A stretch of DNA of 37,269 nucleotides from an uncultured bacterium (GTDB lineage: Bacteria; Bacillota_I; Bacilli_A; RF39; UBA660): contig CANSHI010000013.1 of the NCBI GenBank assembly GCA_947646655.1, positions 1 through 37,269 on the forward strand, read 5' to 3'. Of the stretch, positions 15,929 to 24,191 are shown one piece after another. The notes beneath the pieces were generated by a model, which searched no databases, had not been told where the DNA came from, and saw nothing but the letters and a program-made list of their open reading frames with translations. Position 1 is the stretch's first letter; the number at the start of each line of letters is the position of its first letter. The position numbers and the translations under genes are program-made.

Positions 15929-16014
15929 ATTTACTTTTTTAAAGTACCTTACACTTCAATTAACACTCATAAACATAAACATTAAAAAATAAAATTAATA
16001 GAAGGTGATAATCT

Positions 16015-17106
16015 TTGAAAATATCCCGCAGCACAATATTAAAAATAACTGTCCTAGCCTTATCGATATTCGGCACAATAATGATTTATTCAGCTAGTAG
16101 TATTTGGGCAGAATATAAATTTGGCAATGAATTTAAGTTTTTTATATCTCAAGGAATTTTTTTAATCGCCGGTTTTATTGGAATGAATATACTGGAACGC
16201 ATTAATTATAAAATTTATGAAAAATACGCTAATAAAATATTATTGATATGTTTGATTTTATTAATTTTAGTTCTCATCCCTGGCATTGGATCTGTTAGAA
16301 ACGGTTCTAGAAGCTGGTTTGGCATTGGAGGATTAGGATTACAGCCGAGTGAACTTGCCAAAATAGGGCTTATTATTTTCACTTCTAAATATTTATCCAA
16401 AAACGAAAGAGAAATGCGCAGTACAAAATCGGGAATAATCCCCATTTTATCTGTTATAATGCTTTTTTTCGGTCTTATCATGCTCGAACCCGATTTTGGT
16501 ACAGGAATGGTTATCACTCTCACTTTAGTAGTTATGATTTTTGTAAGCGAATCCAAAATTTCTTTCTTTGTTGGATGTGGAATTTTAGGACTTCTTGGCA
16601 TCGTTACCTTAATTTTAATTGCCCCTTATCGTATGGCAAGAATTATATCTTTCTTAAATCCTTGGGTCGATCCTTTAGGAAGTGGGTTTCAAATAATACA
16701 AAGTTTATATGCTATTGGACCAGGAGGCTTACTAGGAATGGGCTTCATGAAATCTCGTCAAAAATACTTTTATTTACCTGAACCTCAAACCGATTTTATT
16801 TTTTCTATAATCAGTGAAGAGTTTGGCTTTTTAGGTGTACTTATTGTTGCCTCTGCCTTTTTCTTAATCTTCTATCAAAGTATTCGCATATTTTTTGAGA
16901 CAAAAGATTTATTTGGTAAATATCTCGTCTTTGGTTTATCATTTGGAATTATACTTCAAGCCATACTAAACTTATCTGTCGTAGTAGGATTAGTACCTGT
17001 AACTGGTGTTACTCTTCCCTTTTTGTCTTATGGAGGATCTTCTCTATTAGTTAGTATGGCATCGATAGGCATTATACTGAGTGTTGCTAAACACAATAAA
17101 AAATAA
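16015..17106 (+). CDS. ftsW: SEDS peptidoglycan glycosyltransferase FtsW/RodA
   Basis: 363 aa with ten or so membrane helices. It polymerises lipid II into glycan strands at the membrane, in partnership with a class B PBP. Family signatures: NGSRSWFGIGGLGLQPSELA near residues 96-115, LPEPQTDFIFSIISEEFGF with the Asp/Glu segment of the catalytic loop, and VTLPFLSYGGSSLL near the C-terminus. It starts with TTG (16015) behind AAGGTGAT; no ATG with a ribosome site is available. The GVTLPFLSYGGSS form fits FtsW or RodA equally, so the division-versus-elongation assignment is not certain. It is followed after about 60 bp by an anchored surface protein gene in the same direction. Confidence 0.9.
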   Translation: MKISRSTILKITVLALSIFGTIMIYSASSIWAEYKFGNEFKFFISQGIFLIAGFIGMNILERINYKIYEKYANKILLICLILLILVLIPGIGSVRNGSRSWFGIGGLGLQPSELAKIGLIIFTSKYLSKNEREMRSTKSGIIPILSVIMLFFGLIMLEPDFGTGMVITLTLVVMIFVSESKISFFVGCGILGLLGIVTLILIAPYRMARIISFLNPWVDPLGSGFQIIQSLYAIGPGGLLGMGFMKSRQKYFYLPEPQTDFIFSIISEEFGFLGVLIVASAFFLIFYQSIRIFFETKDLFGKYLVFGLSFGIILQAILNLSVVVGLVPVTGVTLPFLSYGGSSLLVSMASIGIILSVAKHNKK

Positions 17107-17166
17107 ACTATAGATAAAAATTAACGGTTATGATAAAATGAAACCAACATAGGAGTTTTATTGATT

Positions 17167-18345
17167 ATGAAGAAGTTTTTAATATTTATTATTTTGTTTG
17201 TCATTTTGCCAACTAATATTTTTGCAGCCTCAGTAACAGGTGCAACTATTACAGGAGACAAATCGGGTAATGGTGGCGATAAAATATACATTACATTTGA
17301 TGTTAACTTAAACGGTTTAGATCCGTCTTCAACTGATAAAGATGGAATAGTTTATATATTTTTTAATTTTCACTATGATGACAGATTACTTTATTTAACA
17401 GAAGTAGAATCAGATTTAAATACTTTAGTATTTTATAACACTGATAAAAAAATTCATCAATCTATAAGTAGTATTTCTGAAAATATGGCAAATGCTTGTA
17501 GTGACAAAGCTTTGTTTTGTGGTAATAATCATAAAGTCAAACTAGAGTTTAAAGTTGCTAATAACGAATTAACGGAAATTACCGATTATACCGTGATAAA
17601 ATTAGATAAAATCTTACTAGGAACATTAAAAGTTGGAGAAATACTAAATATGTCAGACAATGATATATCTAAAAAAACAAAGTTTACTGAGTATCCCATC
17701 AATATTGAACATAAAATCAGTGTTCGCTATATCAATGGTATAACCTATACTGAGCCTGATACAGTCGTAAAAGAAACTCCTGAAAAAGATACTACTGAAA
17801 CGATTAAAGACATCATTCCTGAAATAAAAAAAGAAACGCCTACTCCTAAAAACGATACAACTCCAACTACTCCTTCCCCACCTAAAAAGTCTTCTAACAC
17901 TAATTTATCTAAGTTAGAAGTCAAAAACTATGATATCGGATTTACAAAAGAAAAAGATTATTATGAATTATATATCGATGACGAAAATATTAACTCACTA
18001 GAAGTTTTAGCAGAATTAGAAGATTCAAAGTCTACATACGAAATTAAAGGTTCGGATGACTTAAAAGCCAGTAATAACCGCATTACCATAGATGTTTCGA
18101 GTGAAAATGGTGACAAAAAAACTTACACAATAAATGTTAAAACTAAACATGTGTACAAAGAAAAAGAAAAGGAAGAAACTGTTAAACTATTCAACTATGA
18201 AATTAAAAAAAGATATGTAAAATACGCAATTATTGCATTTATAATTATTGTAGTCTTAATCATTTTAAAAGTAGTAATTACTATTTTAAAAGATCACCTA
18301 GGTCATCGAAAATATTATAAAGCCATTAAAAATATTGAAAAGTAA
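17167..18345 (+). CDS. Cell-surface protein with signal peptide, Pro/Thr linker, cadherin-like domain and C-terminal anchor
   Basis: 392 aa from ATG 17167; an in-frame TTG six bases earlier is 5 nt after AGGAG and could be the real start. A signal peptide MKKFLIFIILFVILPTNIFA is cleaved before ASVTG. Residues about 22-190 form a beta-rich domain with two cysteines (NACSDKALFCGNN). A spacer rich in Thr/Pro/Lys follows (TPTPKNDTTPTTPSPPKK). Next is a segment of about 85 residues starting NLSKLEVKNYDIGFTKEKD, whose strand pattern and TYTINV ending match cadherin-like PEARL-type beta-sandwich domains. A membrane helix AIIAFIIIVVLIILKVVI and a basic cytoplasmic tail end it. It lies downstream of ftsW and is terminated at 18341-18368. 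Function unknown; exposed and anchored. Confidence 0.75.
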   Translation: MKKFLIFIILFVILPTNIFAASVTGATITGDKSGNGGDKIYITFDVNLNGLDPSSTDKDGIVYIFFNFHYDDRLLYLTEVESDLNTLVFYNTDKKIHQSISSISENMANACSDKALFCGNNHKVKLEFKVANNELTEITDYTVIKLDKILLGTLKVGEILNMSDNDISKKTKFTEYPINIEHKISVRYINGITYTEPDTVVKETPEKDTTETIKDIIPEIKKETPTPKNDTTPTTPSPPKKSSNTNLSKLEVKNYDIGFTKEKDYYELYIDDENINSLEVLAELEDSKSTYEIKGSDDLKASNNRITIDVSSENGDKKTYTINVKTKHVYKEKEKEETVKLFNYEIKKRYVKYAIIAFIIIVVLIILKVVITILKDHLGHRKYYKAIKNIEK

Positions 18346-18368
18346 GATAACAAAGTCTTACTTTTTTA
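18341..18368 (+). terminator. Terminator of the surface protein gene
   Basis: AGTAAGA and TCTTACT form a 7-bp stem overlapping the stop codon and are followed by TTTTTACT. Confidence 0.75.
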
Positions 18369-18404
18369 CTCTAATAATAGTATAATAATGTTAGGTGAAA
18401 TATT

Positions 18405-18791
18405 ATGAAAGATAAACTTCTTAAACTGCTAGAAAACTCTTACAGTCCTTATTCACATTTTAAAGTAGCAGCTATCGCAGTTACAAAGGATGGAAAAGAA
18501 TTTCCTGGTGTAAATGTAGAAAATGCAACTTATGGGGCTACAATATGTGCAGAACGCTCAGCTATTTTAAATGCTATCTCTAATGGTTACAAGCGTCATG
18601 ACTTTGAATGCATATATGTCATGTGTGACAATGAAAAAATAGGTATGCCATGTTTTGTATGCCGAGCCGTAATAAATGAAATGTTAGAAAGCGACAAAAA
18701 AGTTATAGCTATTAATCCTAACGGCGATACTGAAATACATCTAGTAAAAGATCTTTGTCCCTATCCATTTAGTGATGAAGACCTAAAATAA
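18405..18791 (+). CDS. cdd: Cytidine deaminase
   Basis: 128 aa, normal for homotetrameric bacterial CDA. It deaminates cytidine and deoxycytidine to uridine and deoxyuridine in pyrimidine salvage. The start of the fold SYSPYSHFKVAAIAVTKDG is typical. GVNVENATYGATICAERSAI carries the substrate-binding NxEN and the catalytic Glu with the first Zn cysteine, and PCFVCR carries the other two Zn cysteines. The usual PCGxCRQ is varied (Gly to Phe and Gln to Ala after CR). AGGTGAAA precedes the ATG. It shares a short bidirectional terminator with the convergent P2 gene. Confidence 0.92.
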   Translation: MKDKLLKLLENSYSPYSHFKVAAIAVTKDGKEFPGVNVENATYGATICAERSAILNAISNGYKRHDFECIYVMCDNEKIGMPCFVCRAVINEMLESDKKVIAINPNGDTEIHLVKDLCPYPFSDEDLK

Positions 18792-18814
18792 AAAGTGCTA
18801 AGCACTTTTTATTA
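18789..18814. terminator. Bidirectional terminator between cdd and P2
   Basis: AAAAGTG...CACTTTT with a short loop, T-rich on both sides, overlapping the cdd stop codon and 13 bp from the P2 stop. Confidence 0.8.
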
Positions 18815-18825
18815 TTCAAAAAATA

Positions 18826-20382
18826 TTAACTTATTAACTCAAATGGACTTTCCATAGTACCATTTCCATCCAATTTACTTACGTATTCTGCACTCAGAGA
18901 GATAACTGGAGTAGCCCCAAGACTAGCAGGGACACCATTGGTCTCTAGACCATCCAAGACAAAAAATACATTAGAACCCATTTCATAACAAATAGGTGAA
19001 AGTGACCAATATGGTGATCCTTTATATAAGTAGTAACTTTTACTTTGTGTATTAACTGCTCCACTTCCTGCTGCAAGTATCTCATCTGCTGTTATTAAGC
19101 CTACCTTTTCTCCCAACTTTCCATTTCCTCTTTCTACGTCTTCTTTTGTAAATGCATCATTCTTATTCTCACAAGTGAATTTTGCCTGTACTTTATCATG
19201 ATTTGCTGATTCTAATCCACTTCTTGCAAGTGCTCCATATCCTGTTTTATTTGTTCCATATCCTAATCCTGTATCACTATCCCAGCCTGTTACATTGCTA
19301 CCTGGTGTTGTTCTATCATTACAAAATATATTATCACTTACATAGCCATCATATCCTTTATCTGCTATGTTTGATTTATACCAATTTTCTACTGCTGTCT
19401 TTATATTTGAATTTGTTTCATTTGTTTGGGCTTCTTCTTTACTGGTACTAGCACTTCCGTTTGCTCCTCCATACATGTACCCTACATACTTCGCATCATT
19501 ATTATTAGTATTCCATTTTACATTTTCTATCGCTACTCTACTATTACTATTCACTCCATTAGCATGTGCTTCTGTCCCATCGTATAATATTCGAAGTGAT
19601 CCATCACCATTTACTCGGATTATTCTCCAATAAAAACCAGCAAATTTTACGTAGTTGTCTTCTACTGCGCCTCTATAATAATAGCTCGTCCCATAGTCAT
19701 CTTCCATTGCATATAGTCCATCCGATGTTTCATCTGTTGTTGAAGGTTCTGCAAAATTTGGATTTCCCTCTTTAATGGTCTTTCCCAATTTAGCTAAAGT
19801 TTTTTCTACTGGTGTTAGTGTTGGATCCTTAAGTATTCCTTCTGTCATTTTAAATTGAGTCTCTAACTTAGCTCGAAAATCTTCTGTCTGATCGAAATCT
19901 GTATAGTTTAACTGTATTACTAGTTTGTAATACTTTTTAGTTCCTGCTGGTATCGTTATTCCACTTACTAATACCTTGTCTTCGGCAACGGTTGTTTTAG
20001 GAACATTTTTATTCGAAACTATTTCTGTATATTCACCATCTTCTGTATCTGACTCTAAAAAAGTATAAGTCACAGACCCTTCTAAATAAGTATTTAATAA
20101 ATTCATCCAACTAATACTTACGACACCTTCTCTAGATCCAGTATTCTCTATTGTAAAAGTCTTCTCTGCACTCTCTCCAAAGTCTAATTCTTTATTGAAT
20201 CCATTGTTCCCATCACTAAAAACTAAAGCCATCGTACCAGTTTCTACTGTAACCTCTTGGTTTTTATTATTACCTATATTATTTATGAAATATGCGTACG
20301 AACCTAAGAAGCCGACTAGTATTAGGGCACACGCTACTAGTCCTATTACTATGCCCTTTTTTACATTTTTATTTTTTTTCAT
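18826..20382 (-). CDS. Surface protein family member P2 with phase-variable-type promoter
   Basis: 518 aa from ATG 20382. An in-frame GTG at 20394 abuts AGGAG and is too close to be used. The start is followed by eight A (MKKNKNVKKG). Layout is as in P1: signal anchor ending GFLGSYAYF, TasA/camelysin-like sandwich with FGESAEKTFTIENTG, then the shared domain MEDDYGTSYYYRGAVEDNYV. Conserved cysteines are in IFCNDRTTPG and KFTCENKNDAF. A third cysteine lies in the hypervariable tail (YWSLSPICYEMGSNVFFVLD). Its first 30 codons differ at DNA level from P1 and P3, while a following 291-bp block is identical to P1 and another 208-bp block is identical to P3. Its promoter has a G9 tract in the spacer. 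Function unknown. Confidence 0.82.
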   Translation of the reverse strand: MKKNKNVKKGIVIGLVACALILVGFLGSYAYFINNIGNNKNQEVTVETGTMALVFSDGNNGFNKELDFGESAEKTFTIENTGSREGVVSISWMNLLNTYLEGSVTYTFLESDTEDGEYTEIVSNKNVPKTTVAEDKVLVSGITIPAGTKKYYKLVIQLNYTDFDQTEDFRAKLETQFKMTEGILKDPTLTPVEKTLAKLGKTIKEGNPNFAEPSTTDETSDGLYAMEDDYGTSYYYRGAVEDNYVKFAGFYWRIIRVNGDGSLRILYDGTEAHANGVNSNSRVAIENVKWNTNNNDAKYVGYMYGGANGSASTSKEEAQTNETNSNIKTAVENWYKSNIADKGYDGYVSDNIFCNDRTTPGSNVTGWDSDTGLGYGTNKTGYGALARSGLESANHDKVQAKFTCENKNDAFTKEDVERGNGKLGEKVGLITADEILAAGSGAVNTQSKSYYLYKGSPYWSLSPICYEMGSNVFFVLDGLETNGVPASLGATPVISLSAEYVSKLDGNGTMESPFELIS

Positions 20383-20419
20383 AGTTATTAACACTCCTTT
20401 TAAAGCTTATCATATATCC

Positions 20420-20450
20420 ATTATACCACCCCCCCCCGGGAGGGTGTCAA
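20420..20450 (-). promoter_or_regulatory. Promoter of P2 with G9 homopolymer in the -35/-10 spacer
   Basis: Perfect -35 TTGACA (20450-20445) and perfect -10 TATAAT (20425-20420) with TGG extension are separated by 19 bp. Nine consecutive G (C on plus, 20429-20437) lie inside that spacer. Two fewer G would give the optimal 17 bp. The predicted start near 20413 leaves a 31-nt leader with AAGGAG. Confidence 0.85.
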
Positions 20451-20494
20451 GTAAGAGATAAGCATTTTTAAAAGCTGATAAAACTTGTTTTTTA

Positions 20495-22075
20495 CTATAC
20501 TTCATTCTCATTTCTAAAAGGATTAATAATTGTACCCTCACCGATTAATCTATTTATATATTCAACATTTAAGTTTAAAACAGGGACTACACCACCAGCA
20601 AAATCAACTCCGTTAAAACTTAAATAGCCATTAGCACCAACAACGTACACAGCAGCAACGCCATTATAATTATAAGGCGAGAGTGACCAGTACCATGATC
20701 CTTTATGTAAAAAATAGTTATTATTTGTAGTACCAAACTTCCCACAGCCAGCCATCATTATTTCATCTGCGGTTACTAATCCTACTTTTTGCCCCAACAT
20801 TCCGTTTCCAGTCTCTGTATCTTCTTTTGTAAAAGTATCATTCTTATTCTCGCATGTAAGCTTGGGCATTGGATTATCCTTTCCATCAATCAGCGAAGTA
20901 TTATTTCCTGTTACAAATCTTGCAAATGCTCCATATCCTGTTATGTTCGTTCCATAACCTAATCCTGTATCACTACTCCACCCTGTTGCAACACTACCTG
21001 GTGTTGTTCTATCATTGCAAAATATATTATCGCTGACATAGTCATCATAACCTTTATCTGTTATATTAGTTTTATACCAATTCTCTATTGCTACTTTTAT
21101 ATCCGAATTTACTTCATTAGTTTGCGCTTCTTCTTTGCTTCCACTGGCGCTCGTACTTGGACTATACATATAGCCTACATACTTCGCATCATTATTATTA
21201 GTATTCCATTTTACATTTTCTATCGCTACTCTACTATTACTATTCACTCCATTAGCATGTGCTTCTGTCCCATCGTATAATATTCGAAGTGATCCATCAC
21301 CATTTACTCGGATTATTCTCCAATAAAAACCAGCAAATTTTACGTAGTTGTCTTCTACTGCGCCTCTATAATAATAGCTCGTTCCATAATCGTCTTCCAT
21401 TGTATATAGTCCATCCGATGTCTCATCGGTTGTAGCTGGCTCGGCAAAATTTGGTTTTCCTTCTTTAATAGTCTTTCCCAATTTAGCTAAAGTTTTTTCT
21501 GCTGGTGTTAAATCCTTTAATATACCTTCAGTTATTTTAAATTGTGTTTCTAACTTGGCTTGTAAATCTGCTGTCTGATCAAAATCTGTGTAGTTTAATG
21601 TTATTTTGAGTTTATAGTACTTTTTAATTCCTGCTGGTATTGTTATTCCACTTGCTAATACTTTGTCTTCAGCTACATCTGATACGGGTACATTTTTATT
21701 TGAGACTATCTCTGTATATTCCCCATCTTCTGTATCAGACTCCAAAAAAGAATAAGTCATAGATCCTTCCAAATATGTGTTTAACAAATTCATCCAACTG
21801 ACACTTACTACTCCATCTTTTGTTCCAGTATTTTCTATAGTAAAAGTTTTCTCTGCACTTTCTCCAAAATCTAATTCTTGATTAAAGCCATTATTACCAT
21901 CACTAAAAACTAAAGCCATCGTACCAGTTTCTACTGTAACCTCTTGGTTTTTATTATTACCTATATTAGTTATGAAATATGCATATGATCCTAAAAATCC
22001 TACTAGCATTAAAGCACAGGCTATTACTCCTATTGTTATTCCTTTTCTTACTTTTCTTTGACCTTCATCATTCAT
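20495..22075 (-). CDS. Surface protein family member P3, mosaic copy
   Basis: 526 aa, beginning MNDEGQRKVRKGITIGVIAC like P1. Signal anchor to GFLGSYAYF, then TVETGTMALVFSDGNNGFN and FGESAEKTFTIENTGTKDG. The shared domain follows with MEDDYGTSYYYRGAVEDNYV and cysteines in IFCNDRTTPG and LTCENKNDTF. The hypervariable stretch after YWSLSPYNYNG ends before VVPVLNLNVEYI. In the middle it lacks two residues (KDLTPAEK versus KDPTLTPAEK). By eye it is chimeric: 217 bp identical to P1, overlapping and then giving way to 208 bp identical to P2, and the first 192 bp identical to P1 again. It has its own promoter. P2 lies about 110 bp downstream. Confidence 0.82.
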   Translation of the reverse strand: MNDEGQRKVRKGITIGVIACALMLVGFLGSYAYFITNIGNNKNQEVTVETGTMALVFSDGNNGFNQELDFGESAEKTFTIENTGTKDGVVSVSWMNLLNTYLEGSMTYSFLESDTEDGEYTEIVSNKNVPVSDVAEDKVLASGITIPAGIKKYYKLKITLNYTDFDQTADLQAKLETQFKITEGILKDLTPAEKTLAKLGKTIKEGKPNFAEPATTDETSDGLYTMEDDYGTSYYYRGAVEDNYVKFAGFYWRIIRVNGDGSLRILYDGTEAHANGVNSNSRVAIENVKWNTNNNDAKYVGYMYSPSTSASGSKEEAQTNEVNSDIKVAIENWYKTNITDKGYDDYVSDNIFCNDRTTPGSVATGWSSDTGLGYGTNITGYGAFARFVTGNNTSLIDGKDNPMPKLTCENKNDTFTKEDTETGNGMLGQKVGLVTADEIMMAGCGKFGTTNNNYFLHKGSWYWSLSPYNYNGVAAVYVVGANGYLSFNGVDFAGGVVPVLNLNVEYINRLIGEGTIINPFRNENEV

Positions 22076-22112
22076 AAGTTAGTCTCCTTTTTCTATTTTA
22101 ATTACTATCACA

Positions 22113-22141
22113 ATTATAATTGTTATATTTATTTTTTTCAA
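22113..22141 (-). promoter_or_regulatory. Promoter of surface protein gene P3
   Basis: -35 TTGAAA (22141-22136), 17-bp spacer, perfect -10 TATAAT (22118-22113). The -35 runs into A7, where P1 has A8. Confidence 0.75.
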
Positions 22142-22163
22142 GTTAAATATGATAAACCAGTAT

Positions 22164-22184
22164 AAAAAAAACGACTAAAAAGTC
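22164..22184 (-). terminator. Terminator of the anchored 622-aa protein gene
   Basis: GACTTTTTAGTC hairpin on the minus strand followed by eight T, just after the stop codon. Confidence 0.75.
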
Positions 22185-22191
22185 ATTTTAA

Positions 22192-24060
22192 TTAATCTAT
22201 ATCGAAATCCATTAATTCCACTTCCTCATCGATAAGCTCGAATTTTCTTCCTCTATAACGATATAAATCATAAAGCCCTGTTTTAGAAGAGTAGTTTTTT
22301 AACACATACATATAGTTTTCTTTTATATAGCTAACTCTACTAACATCACTCATAATTCTTTTAGGCCTTCCACTATATGAATAATAATTTCCATTGTAGT
22401 TTTTATAATCTTTAAAATAATAAACTTTATTTCCAGTTACGACTATATCTTTTTCATATACATTAGAGTCAATAGAATTTACTTTGCCATTTTTAATTAA
22501 TTTTAATTCGCCATTTCCATTCTTAAGACCCTCTAAAAATAATAATCCATCTTCATATCGGTTTTCCCAATCGACTACAATCGCATTATTAGCAACACTT
22601 TTTACTTCTCCCATTTTGTTCTTCTTTAATTTTGCATAAAATATTTCATCATCAGCCTCGCAATATATTTCATCGCCAAAAATATGTGCTATAACAGAAG
22701 ATTTATTAGAAGTAATCTCACTCTCTTCACTTTGTCCATATTTATAAAATACAACATTTTTTAAATTTGATACGACATGCTCCTTAATATCAGCTACTGA
22801 GTCTATTTCATTTATATCTAACTTTTCTATTGAAGAATAATCATCTTTAGAATATATCAATCTTTTATTTTTTAAATCAGTGTAACTTACTTTAGAAATA
22901 GCATCTGCTAATTTAAGCTTTTTATTACTTTTTTGATAATAGACATCAATACTTTCTGCACCCTTTAAAGTTTTTCCAGCTTCTTTCGCTAATTCATCTC
23001 TAATTTTTTGACGTTTAACAACATTATCGCTATCTTTCTGACTTTGCTTATATGTATCATAATCTATTTTACCATTCCAATAATCGTCAAAAGAATAAGT
23101 TTTAAAATTTTCATCATACTCTTTTTTATCGTCGTTAACAAAATTATTCAAATCCATCGCATTATCTTTATTTAATGATCCATATATAAATTCTGTAAAA
23201 TCATCATTATAGTCATATAAAGTAAAGACATCAGTTAAAACTTTCTGTTCCTTTTTCCTTTTAATATTATACACATAATAGTCATATATTTCATCACCTG
23301 ACTCTTTGGCATAAAGAATCTTAGAACAATCACTATTCATAGTTGCGACATAATAATCGGTAGCAATTTTAATACGATCATTTTTAGAAGCTTTTAAACT
23401 TTTAGAATAAAGATTACCATCTTTTTGATAATAAACCTTATCTTCTGTCACATCTAAAACTAGAGAAACCCCCTTATCTAACTCTTCACTTTTATTAAAG
23501 TCATTGACAAAAAGATTGCCATTTAAATCGATATAAACAATATGTTTATCGTTTGCACTAAAATAATACTTTAAAACATTACCTGCTATATTTTTTGTAT
23601 CTTTATTGCTACGAACATAAGATAAGTATAAATCACTTCCTTCTGTATACATAATATACTTATCACTTCTGTTAGGATATCTAATTATGCCTAATTTATC
23701 ACTACTAAAAGTTCCAACAGAACTCGATTCTTTTTTACGAGAGGAAATAAATTTTAACTCGCCATTAGATACATAAACCAAAGGCATTTCTATTTCTGAT
23801 TGTTTTCTAACAAATAATCCCATAGCATTAATGACGACAATAACTAATACGATAGATAAAATGAGCACTACACCAAACATAAATTTTTTACGTTTTTTCT
23901 TTTTCTCTAAATTATTGCTATTAACAGCAACATCTATTTTATTATCTGCTACAACTTTATCAGGCTTAATTTCTTCTTTTACCTGTACAGTTGTATTTTG
24001 CAATTTATTTGAATCTGACAAACTACTTTTTTTTTCATTTTTTCCACGTTTTTTAGCCAT
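22192..24060 (-). CDS. Membrane-anchored exoprotein with beta-propeller-like repeats, 622 aa
   Basis: Not recognised as a named family. Residues 1-60 are a Lys-rich cytoplasmic tail (MAKKRGKNEKKSSLSDSNKL...EKKKKRKKF). One membrane helix follows (FGVVLILSIVLVIVVINAMG). About 540 residues are extracytoplasmic. This part is built from repeating short strand pairs with Tyr-rich turns such as YVSNGELKFISSR, YYQKDGNLYSKSL, KVYYFKDYKNYNG, the look of a DUF5050/beta-propeller-type domain. A Lys/Asp-rich insert around 300-370 is helical. No enzymatic motif is visible. It has its own promoter with an extended -10 and is followed by a terminator. It lies just upstream of P3 in the same direction and may share surface roles (inference). 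Confidence 0.7.
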   Translation of the reverse strand: MAKKRGKNEKKSSLSDSNKLQNTTVQVKEEIKPDKVVADNKIDVAVNSNNLEKKKKRKKFMFGVVLILSIVLVIVVINAMGLFVRKQSEIEMPLVYVSNGELKFISSRKKESSSVGTFSSDKLGIIRYPNRSDKYIMYTEGSDLYLSYVRSNKDTKNIAGNVLKYYFSANDKHIVYIDLNGNLFVNDFNKSEELDKGVSLVLDVTEDKVYYQKDGNLYSKSLKASKNDRIKIATDYYVATMNSDCSKILYAKESGDEIYDYYVYNIKRKKEQKVLTDVFTLYDYNDDFTEFIYGSLNKDNAMDLNNFVNDDKKEYDENFKTYSFDDYWNGKIDYDTYKQSQKDSDNVVKRQKIRDELAKEAGKTLKGAESIDVYYQKSNKKLKLADAISKVSYTDLKNKRLIYSKDDYSSIEKLDINEIDSVADIKEHVVSNLKNVVFYKYGQSEESEITSNKSSVIAHIFGDEIYCEADDEIFYAKLKKNKMGEVKSVANNAIVVDWENRYEDGLLFLEGLKNGNGELKLIKNGKVNSIDSNVYEKDIVVTGNKVYYFKDYKNYNGNYYSYSGRPKRIMSDVSRVSYIKENYMYVLKNYSSKTGLYDLYRYRGRKFELIDEEVELMDFDID

Positions 24061-24096
24061 AATGCTTCACTTCCTAACATTAACTCTTCTACACAT

Positions 24097-24124
24097 ATTA
24101 TAGCACATTTTAACCAATTGACAA
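24097..24124 (-). promoter_or_regulatory. Promoter of the anchored 622-aa protein gene
   Basis: -35 TTGTCA (24124-24119), 16-bp spacer, extended -10 TGCTATAAT (hexamer 24102-24097). Confidence 0.7.
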
Positions 24125-24140
24125 CCTTATTAAATAATCG

Positions 24141-24170
24141 TTGATGAACATTTAACACTTGTGCTATAAT
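24141..24170 (+). promoter_or_regulatory. Promoter of trmB
   Basis: -35 TTGATG, 18-bp spacer, extended -10 TGCTATAAT (hexamer 24165-24170). Its position fixes the trmB start downstream of 24177. Confidence 0.65.
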
Positions 24171-24191
24171 ACGACTAGGACGGTGACTTTT

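Noticed and set aside
20420..20450. Poly-C tract as a pure sequencing artefact
   Set aside because: Homopolymer length may be miscounted, but the tract sits exactly between two consensus promoter boxes, so its existence is credible even if nine is not the exact count.
6195..22075. Diversity-generating retroelement targets (variable tails of the surface proteins)
   Set aside because: There is no reverse transcriptase or template repeat in the window. The variable segments differ in length and at all bases, not only at adenine positions, which fits recombination rather than adenine mutagenesis.
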